From a virus: a stretch of DNA of 42,745 bases. A program made the translations under genes and the position numbers. Below, piece by piece: positions 27,694-37,600 of the stretch (positions are counted from its first letter, which is position 1; each line of letters starts with the position of its first letter). Location of the stretch: IMG/VR virus record IMGVR_UViG_3300044613_002301, positions 1 through 42,745 of that record, one strand, 5' to 3'. The notes beneath the pieces are model-generated. The model worked only from the letters and a program-made list of their open reading frames with translations, was not told where the DNA came from and did not search any database.

Positions 27694-29704
27694 CGATCTT
27701 CTTTTCTGCGGCACGGATTGCTCGTAATACCGCCAGCTTGACCACGGGTCGCACATAGAGGTGGCCCATGTTTCGTTTGTCGGCTTCTTCCTTGAGCCAG
27801 TCTAGGATCGTCTCTAACTCTTCGCGGCACTTAGCCGGTCCCCAATCATCCATCACGGCTGCGCGTGCGTTACAGGAGCAACCAGGGGCCGCCTCGATGC
27901 CTATAAGCTTTAGGGTGGCCTTTAGTTCTTGCCCGCAACCGCAAAGTTTTCCTTCGGGATCGAGCATCCCGGGAAACAGTTTTACGGGGTCTTTGGGCTT
28001 GTCACCCGGCAGCCGTGACAGCACCGTCATCCCGTACTGGTTTTTCGCGTGTTCAGCGATGAACCATTCAGGGTTCTGGTTGATAAATTGTGATATCCCC
28101 CAGAACATGCCCTTGCCGCCGCCCTCCCCGTCTACCCCGAAGATCGCGGTATCGTGAATCATTATGCGTGAAGACACTTTGGGTGCATACCGAGTCAGTT
28201 CTTCCAGAACCCGTTCGCCGCTGTGGACTGTATCCAGGAACAAGAAATCTGTTTCTGGTATTTCATCGACCAGCTTAGAATGGTCAAACGGAGCGATACT
28301 AAACTCCAGCGGTCGCCCGGAGTGCGTTTTTACCATGTCCTGGAGGATACCGATCAAGCTATCCTGTTCTTGTTGGAAACTGACCAAGACGGCAGGCTTG
28401 TCGCATCGTTTGTCACACTTGGACTTGTCGCAATTACCTCGGCAAGGGATTTTGCGTCCCAGTGCCCCTAACAACAGGGCAGTGGACTCTCGCCGTCCGG
28501 TGATGTCTACTGCATGGTGCATGTCAATGAGCCACTTCATAAACAGCCCGGCATGCTCGTTCAGATCGCGAGGGGCCAGGGCTACGAAGTTCACTACATC
28601 ATTGAGGGTTTCGTAATTCGTGGGCAACGGGAAACCGAGATTGGATGTCGCTGCCGCCGCTGCCGGTGCGGGACCGTTTGCCCTTGGCCTAGGCTGAAAA
28701 GGCTGGAACGCTACGGGATCGCGGGCAATGATGTCAAAGGTCGCTTGTGGGAACTTGACTTCGTCTACGAAGTGCTTACGCACCTCTTCGGTATCCCAAT
28801 CCACATCTTTGTACCCGATCAGATAGTTTCTGATCTTGTTTTCCATTGTCAGGGGGTACGGAACTCCTCCCGGACGACCAAAACGATGCACCCATTTGAT
28901 AAACGGCAGGCAGTAAGTTGTCCTGCCGTGTTTGCGATACAGGGCGTGATGCAGGATTTCCTCGCCGCCGAATCCCCGGAAATCGCGGTTAAAGGGAATC
29001 CAGTGTTCCTTGCTGGTTACAAATAACCCGAACCCTTGACCGGGAACCTCGAACGGCGGTTCGTCGTTGGTCATACCCATGACTTTGTAGCCGCGATCCA
29101 CCAACTGTTGTTCATGACCGGGCCAAGGAATCTCGGTAGGAGTCCATTCGCCCTTGCTTTCTACATGCAATTTGCGTAAATGCACACGGTTGTCAAAGTT
29201 TTTGCAGACGATAGCCGTCCCATCTGGATGCCGCCAAGCCGTGGCCCAAGTCCCGTTCATCTGGTCTTGAAAGCCGATCTCAAAGTGAGTGGAGACAAAG
29301 GAAAGCCCGTCATAAAGCAGCGGGCCGGTAAACAGATTCTTCTGCATCTCGGGAGTAGCTTCCCGTAGATGCTTCTTGAGCAAGTGAATGCCGTTTGCCT
29401 GAACGAAAACGTGAGGGTCCGTGACCATCACAAAATCGCCCTGGGCCTCCTCAATGATCTTGTTACGGGGTTGCGATGTGCCGCCGATCTCTGTGTACGG
29501 GATATATCGGATATTTTCAATGTGAGAAATGCTTTGGATAAAGTCCCGAGTGGCCTGACCTTCTGGCGAGTCAGGATTGTTGTCCACGATGATGAACTCG
29601 CAGTCCCGGGTATCCTGGTACATGCGATGTGCTTGGACGGTGAAATAAACACCGTTGAAGTCATTGTAAGTGGCGCAACCAATGGTTAGAAAAGGCTTGC
29701 TCAT
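27674..29704 (-). CDS. Fusion of family 2 glycosyltransferase and CmcI-like hydroxylase/methyltransferase domain
   Basis: A 676-residue protein. Residues 1-330 are a GT2 domain: TIGCATYNDFNGVYFTVQAH, CEFIIVDNNPDSPEG, GDFVMVTDPHVFVQ, with an acceptor loop rich in Trp and Pro. A Pro/Ala linker at about 340-355 leads to a Rossmann-like domain, residues 370-600, resembling the cephalosporin-hydroxylase/methyltransferase group (ALLLGALGRKIPC, TDFLFLDTVHSGERVLEELT, RIMIHDTAIFG). The C-terminus has scattered Cys (CGCGQ, CSC). It probably adds and modifies a sugar, perhaps O-methylation. It has its own promoter (29746) and lies next to the Thr-rich tail gene. Confidence 0.65.
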   Translation of the reverse strand: MSKPFLTIGCATYNDFNGVYFTVQAHRMYQDTRDCEFIIVDNNPDSPEGQATRDFIQSISHIENIRYIPYTEIGGTSQPRNKIIEEAQGDFVMVTDPHVFVQANGIHLLKKHLREATPEMQKNLFTGPLLYDGLSFVSTHFEIGFQDQMNGTWATAWRHPDGTAIVCKNFDNRVHLRKLHVESKGEWTPTEIPWPGHEQQLVDRGYKVMGMTNDEPPFEVPGQGFGLFVTSKEHWIPFNRDFRGFGGEEILHHALYRKHGRTTYCLPFIKWVHRFGRPGGVPYPLTMENKIRNYLIGYKDVDWDTEEVRKHFVDEVKFPQATFDIIARDPVAFQPFQPRPRANGPAPAAAAATSNLGFPLPTNYETLNDVVNFVALAPRDLNEHAGLFMKWLIDMHHAVDITGRRESTALLLGALGRKIPCRGNCDKSKCDKRCDKPAVLVSFQQEQDSLIGILQDMVKTHSGRPLEFSIAPFDHSKLVDEIPETDFLFLDTVHSGERVLEELTRYAPKVSSRIMIHDTAIFGVDGEGGGKGMFWGISQFINQNPEWFIAEHAKNQYGMTVLSRLPGDKPKDPVKLFPGMLDPEGKLCGCGQELKATLKLIGIEAAPGCSCNARAAVMDDWGPAKCREELETILDWLKEEADKRNMGHLYVRPVVKLAVLRAIRAAEKKIEKGLCK

Positions 29705-29735
29705 AAAAATCCCTGTAAAACGTGTCCCGCTAAGA

Positions 29736-29762
29736 AACTCCTTGCATTATAGACAAGGAGTT
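29736..29762 (-). promoter_or_regulatory. Inverted repeat enclosing the -10 box (operator or hairpin)
   Basis: AACTCCTTG (29736-29744) and CAAGGAGTT (29754-29762) form a perfect 9-bp inverted repeat with a 9-bp spacer. The spacer contains the -10 box of the gene starting at 29704, read on the minus strand. It may be an operator or, as RNA, a terminator for the tail operon arriving from the right, though only a short T-rich stretch follows. Confidence 0.45.
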
Positions 29763-29773
29763 CTAGGTTGCAA
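29746..29773 (-). promoter_or_regulatory. Candidate promoter for the glycosyltransferase fusion gene
   Basis: On the minus strand TATAAT lies at 29751-29746, and TTGCAA lies 16 bp upstream at 29773-29768. TTGCAA matches four of six -35 positions. The distance to the ATG at 29704 leaves a leader of about 35 nt. Confidence 0.45.
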
Positions 29774-29787
29774 ATCTACCGAATAAC

Positions 29788-32700
29788 TCATTCTGGGGCC
29801 ATTGTTGGGCCTGCCGTGGTCGCTGGTGCTTCCGTAGTTGTTGTGGTTGTCGGGGCTGCCGTGGTTGTCGGGGCTGCCGTGGTTGTTGGGGCTGCCGTGG
29901 TTGTTGGGGCTGCCGTGGTTGTTGGGGCTGCCGTGGTTGTTGGGGCTGCCGTGGTTGTTGGGGCTGCCGTGGTTGTTGGGGAGCCTAATTCTTCTGGGGG
30001 GACATTAGTAGTCACAGGAGGAATTTGAGTAGTCGTGCCCCCACAGAAAGGTGGATTACCAGATAAGCAAGTAACGCCGGTGTTCCAACTGCACGAGACT
30101 TGATTGTTTGAGTAGCTTATACAGGTTTCCAGCGCCACGCCATTTGTGCAACTATAAGACACAGGAAACACATTTGCATTAACACAGCAACAAGCACCTA
30201 GTAGTATAGTGGTTGTTGTGGTGCTAGTGGTAGTGAATCCGCAAGCGGCTAATGGGTTTGGTCCGCAGGTAGCGTTGGCTGTCCAAGACCCTCCGATTTC
30301 GGTACAGAATGACTGAGAGTAGCCCTCTCCGCATCCTCCTCCCCAAGGACTAGGCGGTACGCAGCAACGGCCTAAAGGAGTTCCTGTTGTGGTTGTTGTT
30401 GGACACGGGTTAGGAGAACATACACTGCCCGCACCCTGGAATGAACCGCCAGAATTGACGCATGAGTCTCGGGAACCGACAGTACAGGTTCCTCCCGGCC
30501 AGCAGCAGGCTCCAGGACCAATGGTCGTGGTGCTTGTGGTAGTCCCCGTGCCAGTGGTTGTACTGGTCGAAGTGCGAGTAGGTACAATCTCTCCGCACTG
30601 AAAATCGATCATATCACAATCAGACAGGCTTTGTGCTAATGGTGCGCCCGGACAAGGACAAGTGGTAGGGCAGTTATCAATAAATTTATTCCAACCACCA
30701 TAACCGTTGCCCTTATAAGTGCATTTTCGTTGACAGCTTGTGGTGTTACAACATGCGCACTCTGCATAACCTGATCCGCAACTTGTTTGAATGATCTGGC
30801 ATACATTAGTCGGAGGGTCAGACGGTACGGAGCATCGACAATTTGCAAAACTAGAAACTAGACTATTATCGCATCCCGGGGGGCCAAGTTTACAGCAGTC
30901 GCCGTGTCCTTCACCTAAATACACATAGCATGGTATCTCTTGCCATATATACTCAGTACCCGGGAAGTTAAATACTGAATAAAAAATGCAAGTACCGGAA
31001 CAGCTACTACAAGGAGGACGCGGGCTAGTAGTAGGAGGCAAACCACAAGGAACCGAATAAGTATCCCCGCAACTTGCATTAGGTGGAAATGTCCCGGCGC
31101 AGAGATTGCCACCGACCATGACGCAATCGGTGGGGCTGGGCGTGCCACCAGGCCCCCAGGCATAAGGAGGCAACGTACAGTGGCAACTATTAAGAGCATT
31201 CTCACACCTCTCCGTCATCTGCCACTGGTTAAGTGACGATGAAATCGGCACGCTTACATATGTCCATGTACATTGTCCGCAAGGCGCGGATGTAGTAGTT
31301 GTGCCTGTTCCAGTGGTAGATGTAGAACTGGTACAAATGCACCATTTTCGCCCGTCAAAACAAGTCGGTATCTCTGGTTCCGGAGTGGTCGCTGGACATT
31401 CTAACTCCGTACCTGCGCCTCCTGGAACGCACTCAGTTCTCACACACATCCCTGCTACATCAGGACAACGTACAGGCGGCCTGCAACCGCAAGGCGCGAT
31501 TGTCGTAGTGGTTGTCGTAAAAGTAGTAGTAGGGGCCGGGGTGGTTTCAGTTAAATCTTCTTCGTACATCTCGCGCCATGCTGGCGCAAAATTGCACAGG
31601 TTACAGTCGTAGCCCGGAACACAAGGGGTTTCCCACTTCCATAACCTAGAGCCAGATTCGGCATAGTCCAGTCTGCCATGCCTGCGCCCCCAGCTAGCAA
31701 ATCGTTCTCCCTCTACCCACAATACGCCATATCCCCAGTCTGGGTCATTCGGTGCGTCATCTATCAACCAGTTTCGCATACTGATCCACCAAGAGGTGTC
31801 CATTGGCAGCATACGAGGAGGGGGCAACTTTGGCCGAGTTCCTGGAGGGCATGACTGGCATATTGACCAGTTAGGTGCGTACCACGCTAAGGGATTGCGG
31901 TCAGGCGGGTCAGAAACAGTGTTCAAACTGTCCTGAAATCCTGGTAGTTGCAACCCTTGAATCTCCCATCCATCCTCCTCAGCATATAAAAACGCATTAC
32001 TCAGTGGTCTTGGTCCCGGATTCAGATCGAATCGTAGAAAGTCCGCAGACTCTAGGGCGTTTTGCCAGTTTGTTTGAAGATTGTCCCAGTTGAATGCCCT
32101 GTAGACCGCTTTACCTACTGGGTAATCACCGGGCAAAGGCAAATCAGAGGAACATGGGTCGTACACACAGCTAGTCTGATGGTAAACCGCTGTCGCATTT
32201 TCGCTAGGCAAAACAGGAGGTTTTGCACCGATGGGGTACAACGGTCTGTAGCCCGGGTCACATTCTTTGCAAACCTGCCACGGTCCTAGGCCGCCTTGCA
32301 GCCTAGCAGCGCGAAATGTATTTGCAGGAATACTTGCTGTAGGGGCAAACTTATTAACTTGGAAACAGGGATTCTGGCGATTGCTAGGCGACTCTGTCGT
32401 CGTTGTCGTACTGGTCGTAGTAACCATGAAAATACAACGACTCTCAATGTACGCATTCAAAGTGAAGCAGGGATCGCCCTGCCCGTAGCAAGTGCAAGGA
32501 GATGAGCATCCATCTGCTCCTGGGTTCTCTAACTGATAAGTCAACCCGGTAGAAGGAGCAGGGGGCCATGCACCTGAGGTCGTAGTTACGGCTACGCATT
32601 TAAGTTTGCAGGTAGGTTTTGCGGATAGACAAGGGGCAGCAGTTGTGCTGGTTGCCGTAGTAGTGGTAGTTGTTCCAGTTGTGGTAGGGCCGATTGTCGT

Positions 32701-33309
32701 AGGTGGGGGTGCGGCGGTCGTGGTTGTTGTACTTGTAGTAGTTCTGTTCTCGCACCCGCCTACCGGCCCTTCCCAAGCAAGGCCGGAGTTCGCAGTCCAT
32801 AAACAGTATCCCTGGCAAGGAAGATTCACAGGACTTGGGGTAGTGCTGGTAGTTGTGCCTGTAGTGGTTGTGGATTTTAATCCGAGCCAAATCCTTGATT
32901 GCTCAATATCGCCTTTGTCTACTACCCAAGTCCCGTTCTTATGTTTTGTGATTTTTACCAGATGGTTGACTGTCCACCCGGTTTCGTTGTAGACTATGGC
33001 TCTGGTAGGGATTCCCACGCCATCTAACAACTGAATGATACGCTTGCTTTCGCGGTCATACTTAAACAGACAGCACTTTGCAGCCCCGAAGGAGTCGCTA
33101 CTAGAGTCGTACCCATCTCTAAGATACCCCGCCGGAATACCTGTCTCACAAGGCGGTAAAGCGAAGTAGGTATCTGCTGCACTAAACAAATGCCCTGCTT
33201 TCGGCGCAATCATAGACGCAGGCGGCGCGCTTTCAGCGGCCCCTAAAACGCGCCCTAAGCGCTTGCGGTCGGCATCAGATAGAAAATAACCTTTGTGGTT
33301 GCCTAGCAT
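29788..33309 (-). CDS. Large Cys-rich, Thr-rich tail tip or fibre protein
   Basis: A 1173-residue protein. Residues 1-150 form a distinct N-terminal domain, perhaps for tail attachment. The rest alternates Thr/Ser-Pro mucin-like linkers (such as TTTTGTTTSTT) with Cys-rich modules. Several modules begin GACC, GRCC or GACCC and continue with GTC, C, GGS or GGT, C and PC, a pattern I know from planctomycete surface proteins. The C-terminus has seven PTTTAA repeats. Many Asn-Xaa-Thr and Thr runs could be glycosylated. Place in the tail operon, after the tape measure and two structural genes, suggests a receptor-binding or adhesion protein. Confidence 0.65.
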   Translation of the reverse strand: MLGNHKGYFLSDADRKRLGRVLGAAESAPPASMIAPKAGHLFSAADTYFALPPCETGIPAGYLRDGYDSSSDSFGAAKCCLFKYDRESKRIIQLLDGVGIPTRAIVYNETGWTVNHLVKITKHKNGTWVVDKGDIEQSRIWLGLKSTTTTGTTTSTTPSPVNLPCQGYCLWTANSGLAWEGPVGGCENRTTTSTTTTTAAPPPTTIGPTTTGTTTTTTATSTTAAPCLSAKPTCKLKCVAVTTTSGAWPPAPSTGLTYQLENPGADGCSSPCTCYGQGDPCFTLNAYIESRCIFMVTTTSTTTTTESPSNRQNPCFQVNKFAPTASIPANTFRAARLQGGLGPWQVCKECDPGYRPLYPIGAKPPVLPSENATAVYHQTSCVYDPCSSDLPLPGDYPVGKAVYRAFNWDNLQTNWQNALESADFLRFDLNPGPRPLSNAFLYAEEDGWEIQGLQLPGFQDSLNTVSDPPDRNPLAWYAPNWSICQSCPPGTRPKLPPPRMLPMDTSWWISMRNWLIDDAPNDPDWGYGVLWVEGERFASWGRRHGRLDYAESGSRLWKWETPCVPGYDCNLCNFAPAWREMYEEDLTETTPAPTTTFTTTTTTIAPCGCRPPVRCPDVAGMCVRTECVPGGAGTELECPATTPEPEIPTCFDGRKWCICTSSTSTTGTGTTTTSAPCGQCTWTYVSVPISSSLNQWQMTERCENALNSCHCTLPPYAWGPGGTPSPTDCVMVGGNLCAGTFPPNASCGDTYSVPCGLPPTTSPRPPCSSCSGTCIFYSVFNFPGTEYIWQEIPCYVYLGEGHGDCCKLGPPGCDNSLVSSFANCRCSVPSDPPTNVCQIIQTSCGSGYAECACCNTTSCQRKCTYKGNGYGGWNKFIDNCPTTCPCPGAPLAQSLSDCDMIDFQCGEIVPTRTSTSTTTGTGTTTSTTTIGPGACCWPGGTCTVGSRDSCVNSGGSFQGAGSVCSPNPCPTTTTTGTPLGRCCVPPSPWGGGCGEGYSQSFCTEIGGSWTANATCGPNPLAACGFTTTSTTTTTILLGACCCVNANVFPVSYSCTNGVALETCISYSNNQVSCSWNTGVTCLSGNPPFCGGTTTQIPPVTTNVPPEELGSPTTTAAPTTTAAPTTTAAPTTTAAPTTTAAPTTTAAPTTTAAPTTTTTTEAPATTAGPTMAPE
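29852..29977 (-). repeat. Seven in-frame 18-bp tandem repeats
   Basis: Seven head-to-tail 18-bp units (first GGGGCTGCCGTGGTTGTC on the plus strand, the other six ending in T) encode PTTTAA on the minus strand at the C-terminus of the large tail protein. Six units are identical, so copy number probably varies by replication slippage. Preserved frame marks selection for length variation without frameshift. Confidence 0.9.
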
Positions 33310-33746
33310 GGGAAAGCGGTCATGTGCAGAATAGCGGTTGCTTTGGTGGCTTTAACAGTAATAACCCCAGGAAACTCCCCGAACAACATCCTACCGGGCC
33401 TGAGGATTGCATGCAACTTTCCATCGAGGTAGACTTCGATAACATTGCCCTTTTGCTGTTCGGCCATCAGGGGATCGCTACCTAGGATTTCCAGTTCTTT
33501 GTGCCCCAGGAAAATTTCAAAACTTCCTTCGGGCAGTAGCAGTTTCTGTTCCTTGGCGGGATTTACTCGGATATCAGACTGGATCGCGGAGTCAACCGAT
33601 GGGCGTAGTCGGTCGTAGGCCCATCTAGAATTGACCATATTCCCCGTACCCCACTCCAAATAAGTCCCCTGGAAAACTGCTGTAAATCGGTCTTCTTCTT
33701 TAGGTTCACCTACCGTCTTGACTATTTCTTCGTTCGACTTTAGCAT
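33303..33746 (-). CDS. Unknown tail-module protein
   Basis: A 147-residue, beta-rich protein (RFTAVFQGTYLEWGTGNMVN, LLLPEGSFEIFLGHKELEIL, VIEVYLDGKLHAILRPGRML). It overlaps its neighbours by 7 bp and 1 bp in the tail operon and is therefore likely a virion or assembly protein. The family is not recognised. Confidence 0.5.
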   Translation of the reverse strand: MLKSNEEIVKTVGEPKEEDRFTAVFQGTYLEWGTGNMVNSRWAYDRLRPSVDSAIQSDIRVNPAKEQKLLLPEGSFEIFLGHKELEILGSDPLMAEQQKGNVIEVYLDGKLHAILRPGRMLFGEFPGVITVKATKATAILHMTAFPC

Positions 33747-34681
33747 TAGATTAGCACCGTTGGGATTCCTAAGAGTAAGAGATTTGCTTGCTTTGCAATC
33801 TGAACTGTTTGAATAAACGTGTTACCAGGAATCGGAACTCCTAGTATACCTACGTCATCAGGGGTAGCAGGTCTGCCGATATAATCCAAAAACACAGGAG
33901 GCATGTTCTCGCCGTTATCGTCTTTGGGGATTTCGTAAGACCCCGGCAGAAACGGAATAGCACCGTTTTTTAGCCTAGCCAGACCGTATGACGGTATCTT
34001 CTTATCAAAGGTATCCAGATTGCACTCAAACGTGTATTGTATCTTGTAGTAGTAAAAACATGTACCGTACAGAACTCTCTCAAACCGGCAGTCTGTAAAT
34101 CGGACACACCTTGCCGGAAACCCCCACAAAGGCGCATCGTTGACTCTGTTAATCAGTAAGTTGAAGGTAGACGCTGGTAAGACAGCACTGTTGAAACTGA
34201 TACTGATGGACGGATAGCTTACCTTTTCTTCGACCTCCGGTCCAAGAATAGGCTCCAGATTCGAGTGCCGAAGTGCCCTTCCAAACCGGTCAGTCTTCAT
34301 TTCCCGGGAGACATGCACAAAATCCCCAGACAGTGTGTACGGTTCTAATAGCGGGTTTTCGATCTGTGTCGAGTTACACCGCTGCATGGGCCTAGTGGTG
34401 TACTCATTCGTGATTTGCCAAGACTGCACTACGTCCCCGTCGCTGTATCCCGGGTGAGGTGCGATAGCTAACCGTGGGGTACAGAATGCCCAAGGATCGT
34501 AGTCGTTGTCTATGCTGTATACAGAACCCGTAGGCAGCACTGTATTGACAGCTTGTAGCACTGTCTCTGGGCCGTCTAGCGGACTGTCCGTATTGAATAT
34601 CCAAGTGCATTCGTAAGTTCGATGCCCCTCTTCATCACGGGACATTGATACGTTTTTTAGACCTCTCAAAACGGCTGTCAT
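33746..34681 (-). CDS. Unknown tail-module structural protein (distal tail or baseplate candidate)
   Basis: A 311-residue, mostly beta protein downstream of the tape measure gene, where siphoviruses encode distal tail proteins. Segments include TYECTWIFNTDSPLDGPETV, YPSISISFNSAVLPAS and FYYYKIQYTFECNL, followed by a C-terminal part PVFLDYIGRPATPDDVGILG. It overlaps the tape measure stop (ATGA). Position is the main evidence; the sequence shows no named family. Confidence 0.5.
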   Translation of the reverse strand: MTAVLRGLKNVSMSRDEEGHRTYECTWIFNTDSPLDGPETVLQAVNTVLPTGSVYSIDNDYDPWAFCTPRLAIAPHPGYSDGDVVQSWQITNEYTTRPMQRCNSTQIENPLLEPYTLSGDFVHVSREMKTDRFGRALRHSNLEPILGPEVEEKVSYPSISISFNSAVLPASTFNLLINRVNDAPLWGFPARCVRFTDCRFERVLYGTCFYYYKIQYTFECNLDTFDKKIPSYGLARLKNGAIPFLPGSYEIPKDDNGENMPPVFLDYIGRPATPDDVGILGVPIPGNTFIQTVQIAKQANLLLLGIPTVLI

Positions 34682-37600
34682 GGCGCACCTACGGCATTTA
34701 AGTTTGCAGGGCTGATGGTATTGTTTGCATCGGGTGGAGTGGCCCCGCCGCCAGTCAAAGCCCCAAGAATCTTGAGAAGAATGTTGTTAGCAGTCAACTG
34801 GGCGCTGAGTTGTGGGTTAGCCCCTGCGCCTTCGGCTTTTACCCGAGAGGCGTATTCTGCCATCTTTGCTCGATAAGAGCCGCTTTCATAGGTAAAAGCC
34901 GTAAGGTCTTCTACTCCTCTACCCCTACCTTTGCCTTTGGCTCCAGGACCGCCTTCTAATCCGCTAAAATCAAAGTCCTTAAACGCCGGAGGGATAGGCA
35001 TCCCAGGAGGCAGTTCTGCTGGTTTGCCTTCGGGGATTGTCAGATTGAGTGCGGGCATCTCAATGCCTAGAGCTTTAAGACGATCTGCTGCATTCCCCAT
35101 TCCTTCTAATCCAGACTTTAGCCTGTCCAGAACACTTGCACCTATGTTGGCGGCTTCTTGGCCTAGATTAACGCCTTCTTTTGCACCGGGGACATTGCTA
35201 CCAGGGGGCATGAACATACGGCTACGGGGAACGTAAGACCATTCGCCCTTTGCTTCCATCTGGTCAAGTATTCGACTTGCTTCTGCTCGTCCACGGCTAC
35301 GGGGAGTGGTATCTAAACCTTCTTTCCTGGCTATTTCAAGCACTTTTTCGTTGCGCTGCCTGTTATACTCATCTCTTTCTAATCCTTGCTCAGCAATCCA
35401 CATAGGAATGCTTGCCGCCATGCTTGCAAGCGTTCCTTGCGGACCTCCCATTGCGTTTACGCCCGTTGCAGCCATTGCCATCCCGCGTTCTTGGGTAGCA
35501 CCAAACCCTCCTGCCACCGCCGCCGTTATTTCTTTTATGATGCCAGGGAGGTTGGCTTTTAACCAGTGAAACGAGGCTACGATCAATTTGACCATAGCTT
35601 CTGCAAGCACCCCTATGTTGTGCAGCAACGCTTTAAGCATAGAGTTCATTGTCTCACCCAAAAACTGAGAAAGCTCTTTCCAGTTTTTGCGAATCCAATC
35701 CGTGAGGATTTGGAAGTTTTCTTGGAAGTTTGCAAAGAACCCTTTGGAAAATAATGAGAGTCTGTTAAGGTCTTCTTGAATCTGTCTTAATGCTCCGCTT
35801 AGGCCACCAGCACCCTTGATATAGTCCCGTACTAGGGCCACACCCATACCTACTGCCCCAAACGCCGCCGCAATCTGTAATAGACCGCCTATGGAACTAA
35901 TCAGCCCCATAACATTCAAAGTCACTATTGAGCTTAACACACTGCCTAGTGTCATAAACACACCAACAAGTGAGGTCAATACGCTGTAAAGCGGGCTAGT
36001 AAGCATTTTGAATATGGAGAACAAAGTGGATACTTTGTTAAGATTCCATGCTATAACAGCTACTGCTAATCCTAGTGCATTAAATGCCGCTAGTAACAGA
36101 AAAGCATTCTTCGCGGTTTCTGCTATCTGTTTTACCAGTTTCGGATTCTTCTCGATCCACTCCTCTAGGCGATTAAGGTACTCTAGCGTTCTCCTAGCAA
36201 GATTCTTCAAGTCTTCTTCAAGTATCGTGTAAATTTTCAAAAGAATCGATGTTTGAAAAGTTTCACGAATTCGATTCATTAAACCACCGAGTTCATTACT
36301 CATGCGGTTCATTGTACCTGCAAAGTGGCCGCCTTCGGATGTTTCGATTCTCAAAGCATCAATGACATGCTTTGAAGTAATCAAACCTTTCTCTTTAGCT
36401 TCAAACAGTTCTGACATGCGCTCTTCGAGCGTCTGCATAGGTTTCAGCGTGCGCTCTGCAATGGTCTTTAGGGGGTTAAACCCTTGCTCAGTAAGCTGCC
36501 GCAGTTCGTTCCCTTGGAGTTTACCGAGGGATACGATTTGCGACATAGCATAGGCAAGAAGACCGAACCGCCTAGAGTTACCGCCAGCGATGTCCCCTAG
36601 ACTTTTCATCAAGTCCATTGTTTGCTCTGCGCTCACACCGTAAGCCATCATATTTCTGGCTTCTTCGGCAAGGTCAGTAAACATATAAGGAGACTGAATA
36701 GCAAAATCGCGGATGTCTTTCATCACTGCGTCAGCTTTTTCCGCAGAGCCTACAAAGACTTCGATGGCTACCGAGTTCTCACGGAACGATGTTCCAATTT
36801 CAAGCAAAGAGTTTGCCGTCCTTGCGAGATTTTTCAAGGCATTCATGTGCATGTAGATGTCTGCACGCTCGGTAAGCCCTTGCCCGAATCCACCTTGCCC
36901 GAATCCACCTTGCCGAAAGCCTCCACCCCCACCACCGCTGCTATTGAAGTTTATAGTCGGTCTTTTAGAGGTATAAAACCGACTAGCCATTCTTCTTTGG
37001 TGTATTTCATTGGCTATGCGCAGTCTCTGCTGGTGTGCCTGTTCGGCTCTCCTATTTCTATCTTGGTTTATGAGTTGCTGGTTTTGGTGTCTTTGGTTAT
37101 CTCTGATCGTTCTTTGTTGAATCGATCTTGCTCTTGCGGCTGCGGTAGTAGCGGCTGTTTGTATGGTAGCAGCAGCCCGGGCTGCTGCTACCGTTGCCTT
37201 CGCTGCCGCCGTAGCCGCAGCAACAGTACGCTTGGCGGCGACAGAGGCGGCGGCTTTTTGCTGTGTGGCAGCAACGCTTGCTGCCGCTTTTGCCTGTGTA
37301 GCATTTGTTCTGGCTGTTATAAGCCCCGCTGTGAGTATTGTTTTTATTTTCGTAGCTGCAAGAGAAGCAGCCGTCTTCATCTGTGTAGCCGCTTGCCGTG
37401 CCTGGGTAGCTGAAACCCTGGCTGCGGATTCGGTCTGGATTGCAGCAACTCTAGCAGCGTTTTTAGTTTGTGTAGCTGCTACTGATGCCGCAGTCTTAGC
37501 CTGCGTAGCAGCGACGGCAGCGGCAGCCTTGGTTTTTGTGGCGGCGACCACGGCAGCAGCCTTAGTTTTTGTGGCGGCGGCTTTTGCTGCTGCTTCTGTT

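Noticed and set aside
29852-29977. Tandem array as CRISPR
   Set aside because: There are no spacers; the 18-bp units are contiguous and in frame with a protein.
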